Source of the DNA: SIG575 sp964507395
GTDB lineage: Bacteria; Bacillota; Clostridia; Oscillospirales; Acutalibacteraceae
Assembly (NCBI GenBank): GCA_964507395.1
Contig: CAZDQE010000004.1
Coordinates: forward strand, 9,735-73,734
Direction: 5' to 3'
Length of the DNA: 64,000 nt
Shown: piece by piece, positions 51,968 through 61,603 of the stretch
How positions within the stretch are numbered: the stretch's first letter is position 1
Layout: each line of letters opens with the position of its first letter
Position numbers and translations under genes: made by a program
The notes under the pieces: generated by a model
The model's database searches: none
Told to the model about the DNA's origin: nothing
Seen by the model: the letters and a program-made list of their open reading frames with translations, nothing else

Positions 51968-53605
51968 ATGGGTATTTTAGATTTTGCAGTATTCCTCGGC
52001 GGCGTAGGACTTTTCCTGTATGGTATAAAAATCATGGGTCAAGGTCTCGAAATGGCTGCAGGAAGCAAGCTTAAATCAATGTTGGATAAGGTAACGTCAA
52101 ATAAATTTATGGCTGTGCTTATCGGCGTTGTGGTTACCGCTTTGATTCAGAGCTCCTCTGCAACAACAGTTATGGTTGTCGGATTTGTAAACGCGGGACT
52201 TATGAATCTTGTACAAGCTACAGGCGTTATCATGGGTGCAAACATCGGTACAACAGTTACCAGCGTTCTTATTGCACTTGATTTAACTGCAATTGCACCT
52301 GTTTTTGTGTTTATCGGTGCTGCACTGCTTGTTTTTTCAAAAAAGAAGTTTTTGACACATATCGGTGAAATTATTGCAGGTTTCGGTCTTCTTTTCATCG
52401 GTATGGATACAATGTCTACTGCAATGGAACCGTTGAGAAATTCACAGGTGTTCATTGATTTCATGGTTAAAGCAAACAATCCTATTATAGGAGTTCTTGT
52501 AGGTCTTGTGTTTACCGCAATTATCCAGAGTTCTTCCGCAAGTATCGGTATTTTGCAGGCTCTGGCTATCAAAGGGCTTATCCCCATTGAATTTGCAGTA
52601 TTTGTTCTTTTCGGACAAAATATCGGTACTTGTGTCACTGCTTTGCTTTCATCTGCAGGTAGTAAAACTAACTCAAAACGTGCTGCTATAATTCACCTGT
52701 TGTTCAATGCTATCGGTACAGTAATCTTTGTGCTCATTACCATATTTACACCATATATTGAGCTTCTTAAAATGATCAGCGATGATACGGTTGTGCAGAT
52801 TTCAGCAGCTCATATTATTTTCAATGTTGTCAGCACACTCATACTTTTCCCCTTCTCAAACAAAATCGTTGCCCTTTCACGTCGGATTATCCCCGACAAG
52901 GAGGACAAGCTCTCAAAAACACCTCAGCTTTCATATCTTGATGAACGTATTCTTTCAACGCCTCCCCTTGCTGTTAAGCAGGCAGGAAATGAAGTTATCA
53001 GAATGGCTGAGCTTGCAAAAGAAAATTTTTTAAAGGCCGCAAAAGCTTTTATAAATATTGATGATTCAGAGCTTTCAGAGATTGAAGATACAGAAGAAGT
53101 TATTAATTTCCTCAATCACAGCATTACTCCGTATCTCGTGAAAATAAACAATCTGGACATCAGCGAGCAGGATTCTGAGTATATCAGCAGCCTTTTCCAT
53201 GCAATAACTGACATAGAACGTATCGGAGACCATGCAACCAATCTGGCTGAAGCTACTGTTTACAGACGTGACAACAAGCCTGTTTTATCAGATGAGGCAA
53301 TCAATGAATTAAATCTTATGGTAGATAACATTGAAAAGCTTCTTAATAAATCAATTGCAATCTTCGCAAACCAATCAGCAACCTATGAAGAAGCAAAAGC
53401 AGCAGTTGACCTTGAGGAATATATTGATGACCTCCATGATGAAGCAAACGGCAACCATATTAAACGTATGAATAAAGGAAAGTGCGATACTAAGGCCGGT
53501 ATGCTCTTTATTAATACAATCACCGACTTTGAAAGAGTCGCTGACCATGCAATCAATATTGCTTTCTATATTCCAAATCCCCCTCAGGTTGTTGAAGAAA
53601 ACTGA
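51968..53605 (+). CDS. Na/Pi-cotransporter family protein with PhoU-like C-terminal domain
   Basis: A 545-aa protein with two homologous membrane halves. Each carries the QSSSAT(T) phosphate/sodium motif: VTALIQSSSATTVMVV (about residue 60) and FTAIIQSSSASIGILQ (about 185). The C-terminal 200 residues (about 340-545) are a PhoU-like helical bundle (HAITDIERIGDHATNLAE). It probably imports phosphate or regulates it. An ATG at 51968 has GGTGATG just upstream; a GTG three codons earlier is possible. Confidence 0.92.
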   Translation: MGILDFAVFLGGVGLFLYGIKIMGQGLEMAAGSKLKSMLDKVTSNKFMAVLIGVVVTALIQSSSATTVMVVGFVNAGLMNLVQATGVIMGANIGTTVTSVLIALDLTAIAPVFVFIGAALLVFSKKKFLTHIGEIIAGFGLLFIGMDTMSTAMEPLRNSQVFIDFMVKANNPIIGVLVGLVFTAIIQSSSASIGILQALAIKGLIPIEFAVFVLFGQNIGTCVTALLSSAGSKTNSKRAAIIHLLFNAIGTVIFVLITIFTPYIELLKMISDDTVVQISAAHIIFNVVSTLILFPFSNKIVALSRRIIPDKEDKLSKTPQLSYLDERILSTPPLAVKQAGNEVIRMAELAKENFLKAAKAFINIDDSELSEIEDTEEVINFLNHSITPYLVKINNLDISEQDSEYISSLFHAITDIERIGDHATNLAEATVYRRDNKPVLSDEAINELNLMVDNIEKLLNKSIAIFANQSATYEEAKAAVDLEEYIDDLHDEANGNHIKRMNKGKCDTKAGMLFINTITDFERVADHAINIAFYIPNPPQVVEEN

Positions 53606-53611
53606 GATAAT

Positions 53612-53644
53612 AACGGATATGTCGTGCGATGTATCCGTTTTTCA
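53612..53644 (+). terminator. Terminator of the Na/Pi gene
   Basis: AACGGATA (53612-53619) pairs with TATCCGTT (53632-53639), followed by a T-rich run. Confidence 0.65.
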
Positions 53645-53652
53645 TTTTGGTG

Positions 53653-53680
53653 TTGAAAAATTAATTAAAAGGTGTATAAT
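53653..53680 (+). promoter_or_regulatory. Promoter of pncB
   Basis: -35 TTGAAA (53653-53658), 16-bp spacer, -10 TATAAT (53675-53680), 34 bp before the ATG. Confidence 0.65.
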
Positions 53681-53714
53681 AATATCATAATATTTTTGAA
53701 AGGTTCTGAGAGGT

Positions 53715-55166
53715 ATGAATACCGAAAACGACAGAAATTTAACTATGCTTTTTGATTTTTATGAATTAACCATGGCTAACGGTTATTTCAAAAACGGAAT
53801 AGGCGATAAAACTGCGTATTTCGATATGTTTTTCAGAAAAGTTCCCGATAATGGCGGTTTTGCAATTATGGCAGGTGTCGAGCAGATGGTCGATTACCTT
53901 AAAAATCTCAAATTCACAGAAAATGACATCGATTATCTGAGGGCAAAGGGGTTCGGAGAAGAATTTCTCAATTATCTCAGAAATTTTGAATTTAAATGCG
54001 ATGTGTGGACAGTAAGAGAAGGCACACCTATTTTCCCCGGTGAACCGATCGTTACAGTTAAAGGCCCTGTTATTCAGGCACAATTCGTTGAAACAATGAT
54101 TCTTCTTTCAATAAATCATCAGAGCCTGATTGCCACAAAATCCAACAGAATTGTCAGAGCCTCAGAAGGACGAGCTGTTATGGAATTCGGCTCACGCCGT
54201 GCTCAGGGATTTGACGGTGCAATTCTCGGTGCAAGGGCAGCATATATCGGCGGTTGCATTGGTACAGCCTGTACAATAACAGACAGTATTTACGGCGTAC
54301 CTGCCCTCGGCACAATGGCACATAGCTGGATTCAGATGTTCGATTCCGAGCTTGAAGCTTTTTGTGCGTATGCAAGAGAATATCCTGACAACTGTACTCT
54401 CCTTGTTGACACATACAATGTAACACACTCGGGTATCCCCAATGCAATCGAAGCTTTCAAAAGAGAAGTTCTGCCGAGAGGTTTCAGACCGAAAGGTGTC
54501 AGAATAGACAGCGGTGACATAACTTATCTTTCCAAAAAAGCAAGAAAAATGCTTGATGAGGCAGGATTTGAAGACTGTCAGATAGTTGCATCAAACTCGC
54601 TTGATGAGTACATAATCCGTGATATGCTTCTTCAGGGTGCAAAGGTTGATTCGTTCGGAGTAGGCGAAAGACTGATAACAGCATCATCTACTCCTGTTTT
54701 TGGCGGTGTTTATAAACTTGTTGCTGTTGAAAATGATAACGGAGAAATCATTCCCAAAATTAAAATCAGTGAAAATGTTGCTAAAATCACAACACCGGGA
54801 TTCAAAAACGTTTACAGACTTTATGACAACGAAACAGGTAAAGCAATGGCCGATCTCATCACACTTGCTGATGAAACAATAGATGACGACAAGCCCTATG
54901 AGCTCTTCGACCCCGAACATACATGGAAAAGAAAGACGATTGAAAACTTCACCTCCGTTTCATTAAAAGAAAAAATCTTTGAAAACGGAAAATTCATAGG
55001 CAAGGAAAGAGAATTACGTGAGGTCAGGGATTATTGTGCAGCACAGATTGATACTCTTTGGGATGAAGTAAAGCGTTTTGAAAATCCACATAATTATTAT
55101 GTTGACCTTTCGCAGAGACTCTGGGATGAAAAGAACAGACTTCTTGAAAGTCATAAAAGAGGTTGA
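53715..55166 (+). CDS. pncB: Nicotinate phosphoribosyltransferase
   Basis: A 483-aa enzyme making nicotinate mononucleotide from nicotinate and PRPP in the NAD salvage pathway. Landmarks are LTMLFDFYELTMANGYF, FGSRRAQGFDGAI with the phosphoribosyl-binding site, GTMAHSWIQMF (phosphorylated/catalytic His), VRIDSGDITYLSKKAR and FGVGERLITASSTP. It overlaps nfo's potential upstream frame slightly; the nfo ATG is 5 nt after the stop. Confidence 0.96.
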   Translation: MNTENDRNLTMLFDFYELTMANGYFKNGIGDKTAYFDMFFRKVPDNGGFAIMAGVEQMVDYLKNLKFTENDIDYLRAKGFGEEFLNYLRNFEFKCDVWTVREGTPIFPGEPIVTVKGPVIQAQFVETMILLSINHQSLIATKSNRIVRASEGRAVMEFGSRRAQGFDGAILGARAAYIGGCIGTACTITDSIYGVPALGTMAHSWIQMFDSELEAFCAYAREYPDNCTLLVDTYNVTHSGIPNAIEAFKREVLPRGFRPKGVRIDSGDITYLSKKARKMLDEAGFEDCQIVASNSLDEYIIRDMLLQGAKVDSFGVGERLITASSTPVFGGVYKLVAVENDNGEIIPKIKISENVAKITTPGFKNVYRLYDNETGKAMADLITLADETIDDDKPYELFDPEHTWKRKTIENFTSVSLKEKIFENGKFIGKERELREVRDYCAAQIDTLWDEVKRFENPHNYYVDLSQRLWDEKNRLLESHKRG

Positions 55167-55171
55167 TTTAT

Positions 55172-56008
55172 ATGTTAAAAATTGGTTGTCACCTTTCCGC
55201 TTCAGCCGGATATGTTCATATGTTTAACGAAGCGCTGAGCATAGGAGCAAATACTTTTCAGTTTTTCACAAGAAATCCAAGAGGCGGAAAAGCTAAAGCC
55301 ATTGACGAAAAAGACGTTGAAGAATTCAACAGATTATCAAAAGAAAATAATTTTGCAAAAATTCTCGCACATGCCCCCTACACTCTTAACGCATGTTCTG
55401 AAACCGAACGCACAAGAGAGTTTGCACTCGAAGTTTTTGCAGATGATTTGAAACGACTTGAATACACACCGAACAGCCTTTATAATTTCCATCCCGGAAG
55501 CCATGTCGGACAAGGAGCAGAGAAGGGTATAGAACTGATTTCCGAAACACTCAACGCTGTTCTTTTCGAGGATATGACAACAACTGTTCTTCTTGAAACA
55601 ATGGCAGGAAAAGGCAGCGAAGTCGGAAGATGTTTTGAGGAACTCAAAGCAATTATTGATAAAGTGGAGCTTAATCATAAGCTTGGAGTTTGTCTTGATA
55701 CCTGTCACATTTATGACGGCGGATATGATATCGTTAACAATCTTGACGGTGTAATTGATGAATTTGATTCTGTCATCGGTCTTGAAAGACTCAAAGCTAT
55801 TCACCTGAATGACAGCCTCCACGGCTTTGAAAGTCATAAAGACAGACACGCTAAAATTGGTGAGGGACATCTGGGGAATGATGCAATAATCAGAATAATA
55901 AACCATCCGAAACTAAAGCATCTCCCCTTCTTTCTCGAAACGCCAAACGACGTCCCCGGTTACGGAAAAGAAATTGCTTTTCTTAAAGAAAACTACAACG
56001 ATAAATAA
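55172..56008 (+). CDS. nfo: Endonuclease IV (AP endonuclease)
   Basis: A 278-aa TIM-barrel zinc nuclease acting at abasic sites. Zinc ligands fall in GCHLSASAGY (His), NFHPGSHVG, LLETMAGKGSE (Glu), GVCLDTCHIY, IHLNDSLHG, DRHAKIGEGHLG and LETPNDVPGYGKEIAFL (Glu), in order. The ATG at 55172 has AGAGG 8 nt upstream. It is followed by a strong terminator. Confidence 0.96.
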   Translation: MLKIGCHLSASAGYVHMFNEALSIGANTFQFFTRNPRGGKAKAIDEKDVEEFNRLSKENNFAKILAHAPYTLNACSETERTREFALEVFADDLKRLEYTPNSLYNFHPGSHVGQGAEKGIELISETLNAVLFEDMTTTVLLETMAGKGSEVGRCFEELKAIIDKVELNHKLGVCLDTCHIYDGGYDIVNNLDGVIDEFDSVIGLERLKAIHLNDSLHGFESHKDRHAKIGEGHLGNDAIIRIINHPKLKHLPFFLETPNDVPGYGKEIAFLKENYNDK

Positions 56009-56015
56009 AAAAATT

Positions 56016-56050
56016 CCGTGGAACAGGAAATCCCGTTCCACGGTTTTTGT
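56016..56050. terminator. Terminator between nfo and rpsA
   Basis: CCGTGGAAC (56016-56024) pairs with GTTCCACGG (56035-56043), followed by TTTTTG. It lies between convergent nfo and rpsA. Confidence 0.8.
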
Positions 56051-56063
56051 TTTTAGTTGAAAA

Positions 56064-57320
56064 TTATTCAGCGTCTGCTGCTTCAGCAACTTCTTCAGCA
56101 ACTGCTTCTTCTGTTGCCTCTTCAACAACAGCATCTTCTGCAACTTCTTCTTTTACTTCGGGTTCAAGAAGTTCGCGGATAGAAAGGCTTACACGATTCT
56201 TTTCAAAATCAATAGCTGTAATCTTAACCTTAACTTCTTCGCCGATTGAAAGCTCATCCTGAGGTTTTGCAACATGTTTGTTAGCAATCTGTGAGATGTG
56301 GATAAGACCTTCAACACCGGGGATAACCTGAGCAAAAGCACCGAATGTTGTCATTCCGACAATCTTAGCATCAACAACTGAGCCAACGGGATAATCTCTC
56401 TTAAGGATTTCCCACGGATTGTCCTCAGCACGCTTGAAGCCAAGAGAAATTCTCTTCTTCTCTGCATCAGCTTCTTTAACAAATACCTTGATTGTGTCGC
56501 CAACCTTCACAACATCTGATGGATGCTTGATACGTTTCCATGAAAGCTCGGAAATATGTACCATACCTTCAACACCGGAAGCAAGCTCTACAAATGCACC
56601 ATAGTTTGTAAGAGTTTTAACTGTACCTGTGTATTCCTGTTCAGCTGCGAGCTGTGCCCAGAACTGTGAAATAATTTCTTTTCTTTCTTCACGAAGAACT
56701 GTGCGAATTGAACCAACAGCGCGTTTACGCTTGTCATCAACTTCGATAACCTTGAATTTAACTGTTGTTCTGAGAAGGTCATCAAGAGGCTGTCCCTTGG
56801 GAACACCTGTAAGTGATGCGGGAACAAATACCTTAACACCGTTTGCAAGAACACGGATACCGCCACGAACAAGCTCTGTTACGATACCCTCGAATACTGT
56901 ATCTTCTGCTTCTGTAGCTTTAACAAATTCGTTCCAAAGTCTGCCTGCGTCAGCTCTCTTCTTAGAAAGCATAACTGTACCCTCAGCGTCATTAGTTTTC
57001 ATGATGATAAGTTCAAACTCATCACCGATTTTTACTTCTTTTGAAGCATCAGCAGTGGGATCGTTGCTGTATTCGCTCATAGGAACAAAACCAGCGTGCT
57101 TTCTGCCGATATCAACCTGAATCTCAGTGGGTGTAATACCCATGACTACGCCGATAACTCTCTGGTCAGAGTTCATATTTGCAAGTGAAACTTCAAGAGC
57201 TTCTGTGAAATCCATATCATCGGTTATTTCTCTCGCAGCCTCGACAGTGGTCACCTCCTGTTCAGCACCGGTATCTACCTTTGCTTCAATTTCAATCGGT
57301 TCGTTAACAATTTCGGACAT
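56064..57320 (-). CDS. rpsA: 30S ribosomal protein S1-like protein (four S1 domains)
   Basis: A 418-aa RNA-binding protein. S1 repeats lie at about residues 53-125, 140-215, 225-300 and 310-385; the third and fourth carry the best consensus (KTLTNYGAFVELASGVEGMVHISEL and GMTTFGAFAQVIPGVEGLIHISQI, split motifs). An acidic, low-complexity tail (Glu/Ala-rich) follows. Four S1 domains are usual for Firmicutes S1 homologues. It overlaps ispH by 17 nt, and its SD GGAGG lies 9 nt before the ATG, inside ispH. Confidence 0.93.
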   Translation of the reverse strand: MSEIVNEPIEIEAKVDTGAEQEVTTVEAAREITDDMDFTEALEVSLANMNSDQRVIGVVMGITPTEIQVDIGRKHAGFVPMSEYSNDPTADASKEVKIGDEFELIIMKTNDAEGTVMLSKKRADAGRLWNEFVKATEAEDTVFEGIVTELVRGGIRVLANGVKVFVPASLTGVPKGQPLDDLLRTTVKFKVIEVDDKRKRAVGSIRTVLREERKEIISQFWAQLAAEQEYTGTVKTLTNYGAFVELASGVEGMVHISELSWKRIKHPSDVVKVGDTIKVFVKEADAEKKRISLGFKRAEDNPWEILKRDYPVGSVVDAKIVGMTTFGAFAQVIPGVEGLIHISQIANKHVAKPQDELSIGEEVKVKITAIDFEKNRVSLSIRELLEPEVKEEVAEDAVVEEATEEAVAEEVAEAADAE

Positions 57321-58155
57321 AATTATGTACCTCCTTTATTATTGAAGCAGGAGTCGAGGCCCCTGCAGTTATGCCGATTTTATCAAAATCAGACAAATCA
57401 ATATCCTTAAGCTCATCAGCAGTCTCAACCAAGAAAGTCGGACAATTTACCTCACATGTGCTTTTAAGCTTCTGGGTGTTTGAACTGTGTCGTCCTCCGA
57501 CAATCAGCATAGCATCGCATTCCAGAGAAAGAGTAACCGCTTCACTTTGTCTTTCATGCGTCGCACTACATATTGTATCAAATATTTTTGCATTTGTACA
57601 TAGGTAATTAATATTTTTTTTACAAAATTTCCACTCTTTTGCAGAAAAAGTTGTTTGAGCGACAATTATAATTCTTTTTTTGCATAATTCTTCGTTGCTT
57701 TTCAGTAGAGAAATCAACTCGTCATTGTTTTTGAAAATATACGTTTTACCTTTTGCATAGCTCTTTATACCGATTACCTCAGGGTGATCAGAGTCGCCTG
57801 CAATCAAAACAGGAATATCGGCAGAAGTGTTTTCAGAAACAATTCTATGGATTTTCTTTACAAACGGACACGTAGCATCAAGAAATTGAAAACCGGATTC
57901 TTCAATGTTTTTCATCAATGTACATGGAATTCCGTGGGTTCTTATGATAATAGTACTGTCAGAATCCGCATCAGCAGGTTTTTCAATAATTGATGTTCCT
58001 TTTGATGACATATCATTGATCACCTGACTGTTATGAATAATGGGGCCGAGTGTAGAAACCTTTTTTCCTTCATCAAGAAGCTTATAAGCCAATTTCACCG
58101 CTCTGTTTACACCAAAACAAAAGCCTGCGGATTCGGCCAGAATCACCTCTTTCAA
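57304..58155 (-). CDS. ispH: 4-hydroxy-3-methylbut-2-enyl diphosphate reductase
   Basis: A 283-aa [4Fe-4S] enzyme, the last step of the MEP isoprenoid pathway. The three cluster Cys are in AESAGFCFGVNRAV (about 13), FLDATCPFVKKIH (about 97) and FDTICSATHERQ (about 188), with the catalytic Glu-Thr region in between. TTG at 58155 is used (GGAGG 8 nt upstream); an earlier TTG is also in frame. The ispH-rpsA adjacency is well known in Clostridia, where the two are sometimes one gene. Confidence 0.95.
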   Translation of the reverse strand: MKEVILAESAGFCFGVNRAVKLAYKLLDEGKKVSTLGPIIHNSQVINDMSSKGTSIIEKPADADSDSTIIIRTHGIPCTLMKNIEESGFQFLDATCPFVKKIHRIVSENTSADIPVLIAGDSDHPEVIGIKSYAKGKTYIFKNNDELISLLKSNEELCKKRIIIVAQTTFSAKEWKFCKKNINYLCTNAKIFDTICSATHERQSEAVTLSLECDAMLIVGGRHSSNTQKLKSTCEVNCPTFLVETADELKDIDLSDFDKIGITAGASTPASIIKEVHNYVRNC

Positions 58156-58793
58156 AGTCCCTTCCTCCAAAGCGAAACAGTTTCATCAAAAATAATCCTT
58201 GATGCATTTCTGATTTCAGCAGTTGAACGAGTGTCCTCTGAAAAACCAAGTTCTTCAAACTTTATAAGCTTACCGTACCTGATTGTCGCAGGTCTTCTGA
58301 GACCCTTTTTCTCGCCGATATGGATTGCGCACGGAACAACATCAGCATTTGTAGCTTTAGCAATAAGAGCCACACCTGACTTTGCTTTCTGCGGCTCTCC
58401 GCCCTCTTTATTACGTGTACCCTCAGGAAAAATACCGATAACCTCACCATGCTTGATAAGCTTAATCGCATATTCGATTGATGACTTATCAGATGAGCCT
58501 CTCTTTACAGGAAAAGAATTAAAATGTGTCAGGAAAAATCTTGTAAAGGGTTTTTCAAAGGTTTCATATTTTGCCATAAAGTGGATTACTCTGCCGCTGT
58601 TCATAGCAAGCAAAACAGGGTCGAATGATGTAAGATGATTTGCTGAAACTATGTAGGCTCCCTTTTTAGGGAGATTTTCTTTGCCTTCATATTTCAACTT
58701 ATATTTGAGTGACATAATAAACTTTGCAATCGGAACTGCAATGTTATACATTTTATAGTTTTTAATTCTTGAATAATCAAAATGGTCTGTCAT
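58152..58793 (-). CDS. plsC: 1-acyl-sn-glycerol-3-phosphate acyltransferase
   Basis: A 213-aa acyltransferase of phosphatidic-acid synthesis. The catalytic HX4D is in SANHLTSFDPVLL (about residue 53) and the acceptor motif in IGIFPEGTRNKEGG (about 120-130). An N-terminal hydrophobic helix anchors it at the membrane. It overlaps cmk by 4 nt and ispH by 4 nt. Confidence 0.95.
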   Translation of the reverse strand: MTDHFDYSRIKNYKMYNIAVPIAKFIMSLKYKLKYEGKENLPKKGAYIVSANHLTSFDPVLLAMNSGRVIHFMAKYETFEKPFTRFFLTHFNSFPVKRGSSDKSSIEYAIKLIKHGEVIGIFPEGTRNKEGGEPQKAKSGVALIAKATNADVVPCAIHIGEKKGLRRPATIRYGKLIKFEELGFSEDTRSTAEIRNASRIIFDETVSLWRKGL

Positions 58794-59458
58794 ATTTTTT
58801 CTCCTATCAAGGCTGAAAGTTCGTCAATTGACTGCTGAAGAGTGTGACCTGTAGAATCGAAAATCACCGAATCCACTGCAGGCTTCAAGGGTGCAATAGG
58901 GCGGTTTGAATCCTGGAAATCTCTTTCCTTCATCTCACTGAGCACCTGTTCAAAGGAATCGTCTATTCCCTTTTCCTGAAGCTCTTTATATCTTCTCATG
59001 GCTCTTTCTTCAACATCGGCAGTCATGAAAATTTTAATCTGAGCATCGGGCAAAACAACAGTACCGATATCTCTGCCGTCCATAAGACAATTATTCTTTG
59101 CTGCAATATCTCTCTGCAAATCAAGTAAAAAAGCTCTTACGGCGGGAATTGCAGAAACATTTGACGCCGCCATTGATGCATCAGGTGTTCTGATAGCTTC
59201 AGAAACATCCTCGTCACAGAGGAAAACCTTCTGTGCACCATCAACAAATTTAAGTTCTACTCTGATTTCATTGAGCAAAGAGCTAACACCCTCCGCATCT
59301 TTTGTATCGACACCATGACGCAATGCGTACACACCGATAGCTCTGTAAAGAGCACCTGTATCGACATAAATATAGCCTAACTTTTTCGCAACACCTTTTG
59401 CGACAGTGCTTTTGCCTGCACCTGCAGGACCGTCAATAGCAATATTAATAGGTTTCAT
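58790..59458 (-). CDS. cmk: Cytidylate kinase
   Basis: A 222-aa kinase that phosphorylates CMP/dCMP. It has the P-loop AIDGPAGAGKSTVAKGV (residues 6-22), YVDTGALYRAIG and the DGRDIGTVVLPDA motif with Arg/Asp (about 127-140). It starts an overlapping run cmk-plsC-ispH-rpsA. Confidence 0.97.
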   Translation of the reverse strand: MKPINIAIDGPAGAGKSTVAKGVAKKLGYIYVDTGALYRAIGVYALRHGVDTKDAEGVSSLLNEIRVELKFVDGAQKVFLCDEDVSEAIRTPDASMAASNVSAIPAVRAFLLDLQRDIAAKNNCLMDGRDIGTVVLPDAQIKIFMTADVEERAMRRYKELQEKGIDDSFEQVLSEMKERDFQDSNRPIAPLKPAVDSVIFDSTGHTLQQSIDELSALIGEKI

Positions 59459-59473
59459 TGGCTTACTTCCTTT

Positions 59474-60712
59474 CTATTCTGATAAAACGCTTTTACCTGC
59501 GAGTCTGCCTGTTGAAAAGGCAATCTGAAGATTAAAACCGCCTGTATACGCATCAACATCAATAACTTCGCCGGCAAAAAACAGATTATTAACTTTTTTG
59601 GACATCATATTTTTAGGATTGATATCCTTGACAGAAACACCGCCTGAGGTAATAATTGCCTCTTCAATTGGTCTGAAGCCGTTGACTGTAAGCTTCAGAT
59701 TTTTGAGCAAATAAACAAGGTTTTCTCTTTCAGCTCTTGTAATCTGATTAACCTTCTGAGAAGGCTTGATACCGCTGAGTTTTACAATTACGGGTACTAA
59801 TTTTTTAGGTAAAAGAGAGTCAAGAGCGTTAATAAAGTTTTTATTGGAATTTTCAAGGAAATCACGTTGAATTCTCTTATCAAGCTTATCTTCATCAAGC
59901 GCAGGCTTAAGGTCAATATAAATCTCATATTTTCCCTTTTTGATATCCTTCATATGTGAGCTTGCACTTAAAATAACAGGACCCGAAACACCAAAATGGG
60001 TAAAAAGCATCTCACCGAAATCTTTATACACACATTTATATTTTTCTGTGTCCTCAACTCTGATTTCAATATTACGCAGTGATAAACCCATAACGCTGCT
60101 GCACCAGCCCTCGTGAACCTCCAGAGGAACAAGTGACGGCTTCTGTTCAACAATAGTATGTCCTGTTTTCTCAGCTAAAATGTATCCGTCGCCCGTTGAA
60201 CCTGTCAAAGGATAAGATTTACCGCCTGTGGCGATAATTACGCTTTTAGCTTCAATTATATCGCCGTCATAAGTTTTTACACCTGTAACAGTACCGTCAG
60301 ACGTCAGAATTTCTTCTGCTCTGCCTGTAACAACTTCAGAACCTGATGAAAGTGCATATTTTCTGAGCGCATCTACGATATCTGATGCTTTATCGCTTTC
60401 GGGGAAAACTCTGTTTCCTCTTTCAACCTTGAGCGGAACACCCATTTCTTCAAAAAAATCCATTGTATCAACGGGCATGAACTTTGAAAACGCACTGAAT
60501 AAAAATCTGCCGTTTACAGGAACGTTAAGTATAAGGTCATTAAGAAGCGTGCAGTAATTTGTAACGTTGCATCTTCCTTTACCTGTAATCATCACCTTAC
60601 GCGCAACCTTTTCGTTACGCTCGAGAATTACAGTTCTGAGTCCTCTTTCAGCCGCAGCACCTGCTGCCATAAGACCGGCAGCACCGCCGCCGATAACACA
60701 AACATCAACCAT
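59474..60712 (-). CDS. BaiN/HI0933-like flavoprotein (NAD(P)/FAD-dependent oxidoreductase)
   Basis: A 412-aa flavoprotein. The FAD dinucleotide site is VCVIGGGAAGLMAAG (about 4-18), followed by KVMITGKGRCNVTN (about 42-55), an internal FxF-type loop, and a C-terminal FAD motif FFAGEVIDVDAYTGGFNLQIAFS (split: FFAGEVIDVDAYTGGF). The ATG at 60712 has GAGGAG 10 nt upstream and overlaps the rpiR gene end by 8 nt. Its substrate is unknown. Confidence 0.88.
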   Translation of the reverse strand: MVDVCVIGGGAAGLMAAGAAAERGLRTVILERNEKVARKVMITGKGRCNVTNYCTLLNDLILNVPVNGRFLFSAFSKFMPVDTMDFFEEMGVPLKVERGNRVFPESDKASDIVDALRKYALSSGSEVVTGRAEEILTSDGTVTGVKTYDGDIIEAKSVIIATGGKSYPLTGSTGDGYILAEKTGHTIVEQKPSLVPLEVHEGWCSSVMGLSLRNIEIRVEDTEKYKCVYKDFGEMLFTHFGVSGPVILSASSHMKDIKKGKYEIYIDLKPALDEDKLDKRIQRDFLENSNKNFINALDSLLPKKLVPVIVKLSGIKPSQKVNQITRAERENLVYLLKNLKLTVNGFRPIEEAIITSGGVSVKDINPKNMMSKKVNNLFFAGEVIDVDAYTGGFNLQIAFSTGRLAGKSVLSE

Positions 60713-61583
60713 TATTTGAAGTCTCCTCGAATTTGTCATAAACCTCGTACTGATCCCAGATTTCCTCTAAGGCTTCATAATTCTCACGAAGCTCCTCACC
60801 TTTTTCAAGTGTTATTGCCGCAATGAGAGAGTTAAGCAAGCTGAGAGGCGCAACAAGTGAATCAACTATTGACACCATACCGCTCTTAGCTTCAAGAACA
60901 TAATCCGACATTCTCGCAATAGGTGCATTTATGTTATCGGTTATTGCAATAACGCTGACTCCCCTGTCCTTCATAAAACGGACAGCACGTATTGTCAAAG
61001 CAGAATATCTGGGCATTGATATAGCAATACACACATCATCCTTATTGATTCTGAAAATTTCTTCATAAAGCTCACTGTCACTTGAAACATTAATCAGTAC
61101 AACATTATCAAATATAAGCTTGAAATAATAGCTGAGGAATCCTGCAAGAAAAGCTGCACTTCTGACGCCGAGAATGTAAATCTTTTTAGCATTCATAATT
61201 GTTTTAACGCTGGCATCAAAATGTTCTTTTGAAACAGCTTGCATGGTATTTATGAGAAGCTGCGAATCATTTTTCATGGTATTTTCAATGATATTTTCGC
61301 CCTTTGTACGAGCATCAAAAACATCAATACGCTGCACACCTGTAAGCTTTGAACGGATAAGGTCCTGCAAATCCTTCTGAAATTCGGGATAGCCCTTATA
61401 TCCAAGCTCAGTAGCAAATCGCACAACAGTGGATTCACTGACTTTCACTGTTTCACCCATTTTTGCAGCAGTCATAAAAGCCGCCGTTTCGTAATGCTCA
61501 GCAACGAATTTTGCAATCTTTTTTTGTCCCTTGGAAAAAGTATCAAACTTTGAATCAATAACGGATAGCAAAGAGACTGTCAT
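60705..61583 (-). CDS. MurR/RpiR family transcriptional regulator
   Basis: A 292-aa regulator with an N-terminal RpiR helix-turn-helix (about residues 1-75; MGETVKVSESTVVRFATELGY, key part SESTVVRF) and a C-terminal sugar-isomerase (SIS) domain (about 125-265) opening IYILGVRSAAFLAGF. It would respond to a phosphosugar; the ligand is not predictable. Second gene of the cyclophilin operon. Confidence 0.92.
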   Translation of the reverse strand: MTVSLLSVIDSKFDTFSKGQKKIAKFVAEHYETAAFMTAAKMGETVKVSESTVVRFATELGYKGYPEFQKDLQDLIRSKLTGVQRIDVFDARTKGENIIENTMKNDSQLLINTMQAVSKEHFDASVKTIMNAKKIYILGVRSAAFLAGFLSYYFKLIFDNVVLINVSSDSELYEEIFRINKDDVCIAISMPRYSALTIRAVRFMKDRGVSVIAITDNINAPIARMSDYVLEAKSGMVSIVDSLVAPLSLLNSLIAAITLEKGEELRENYEALEEIWDQYEVYDKFEETSNNG

Positions 61584-61603
61584 TATAAAAAACTCCTGTC
61601 TGA

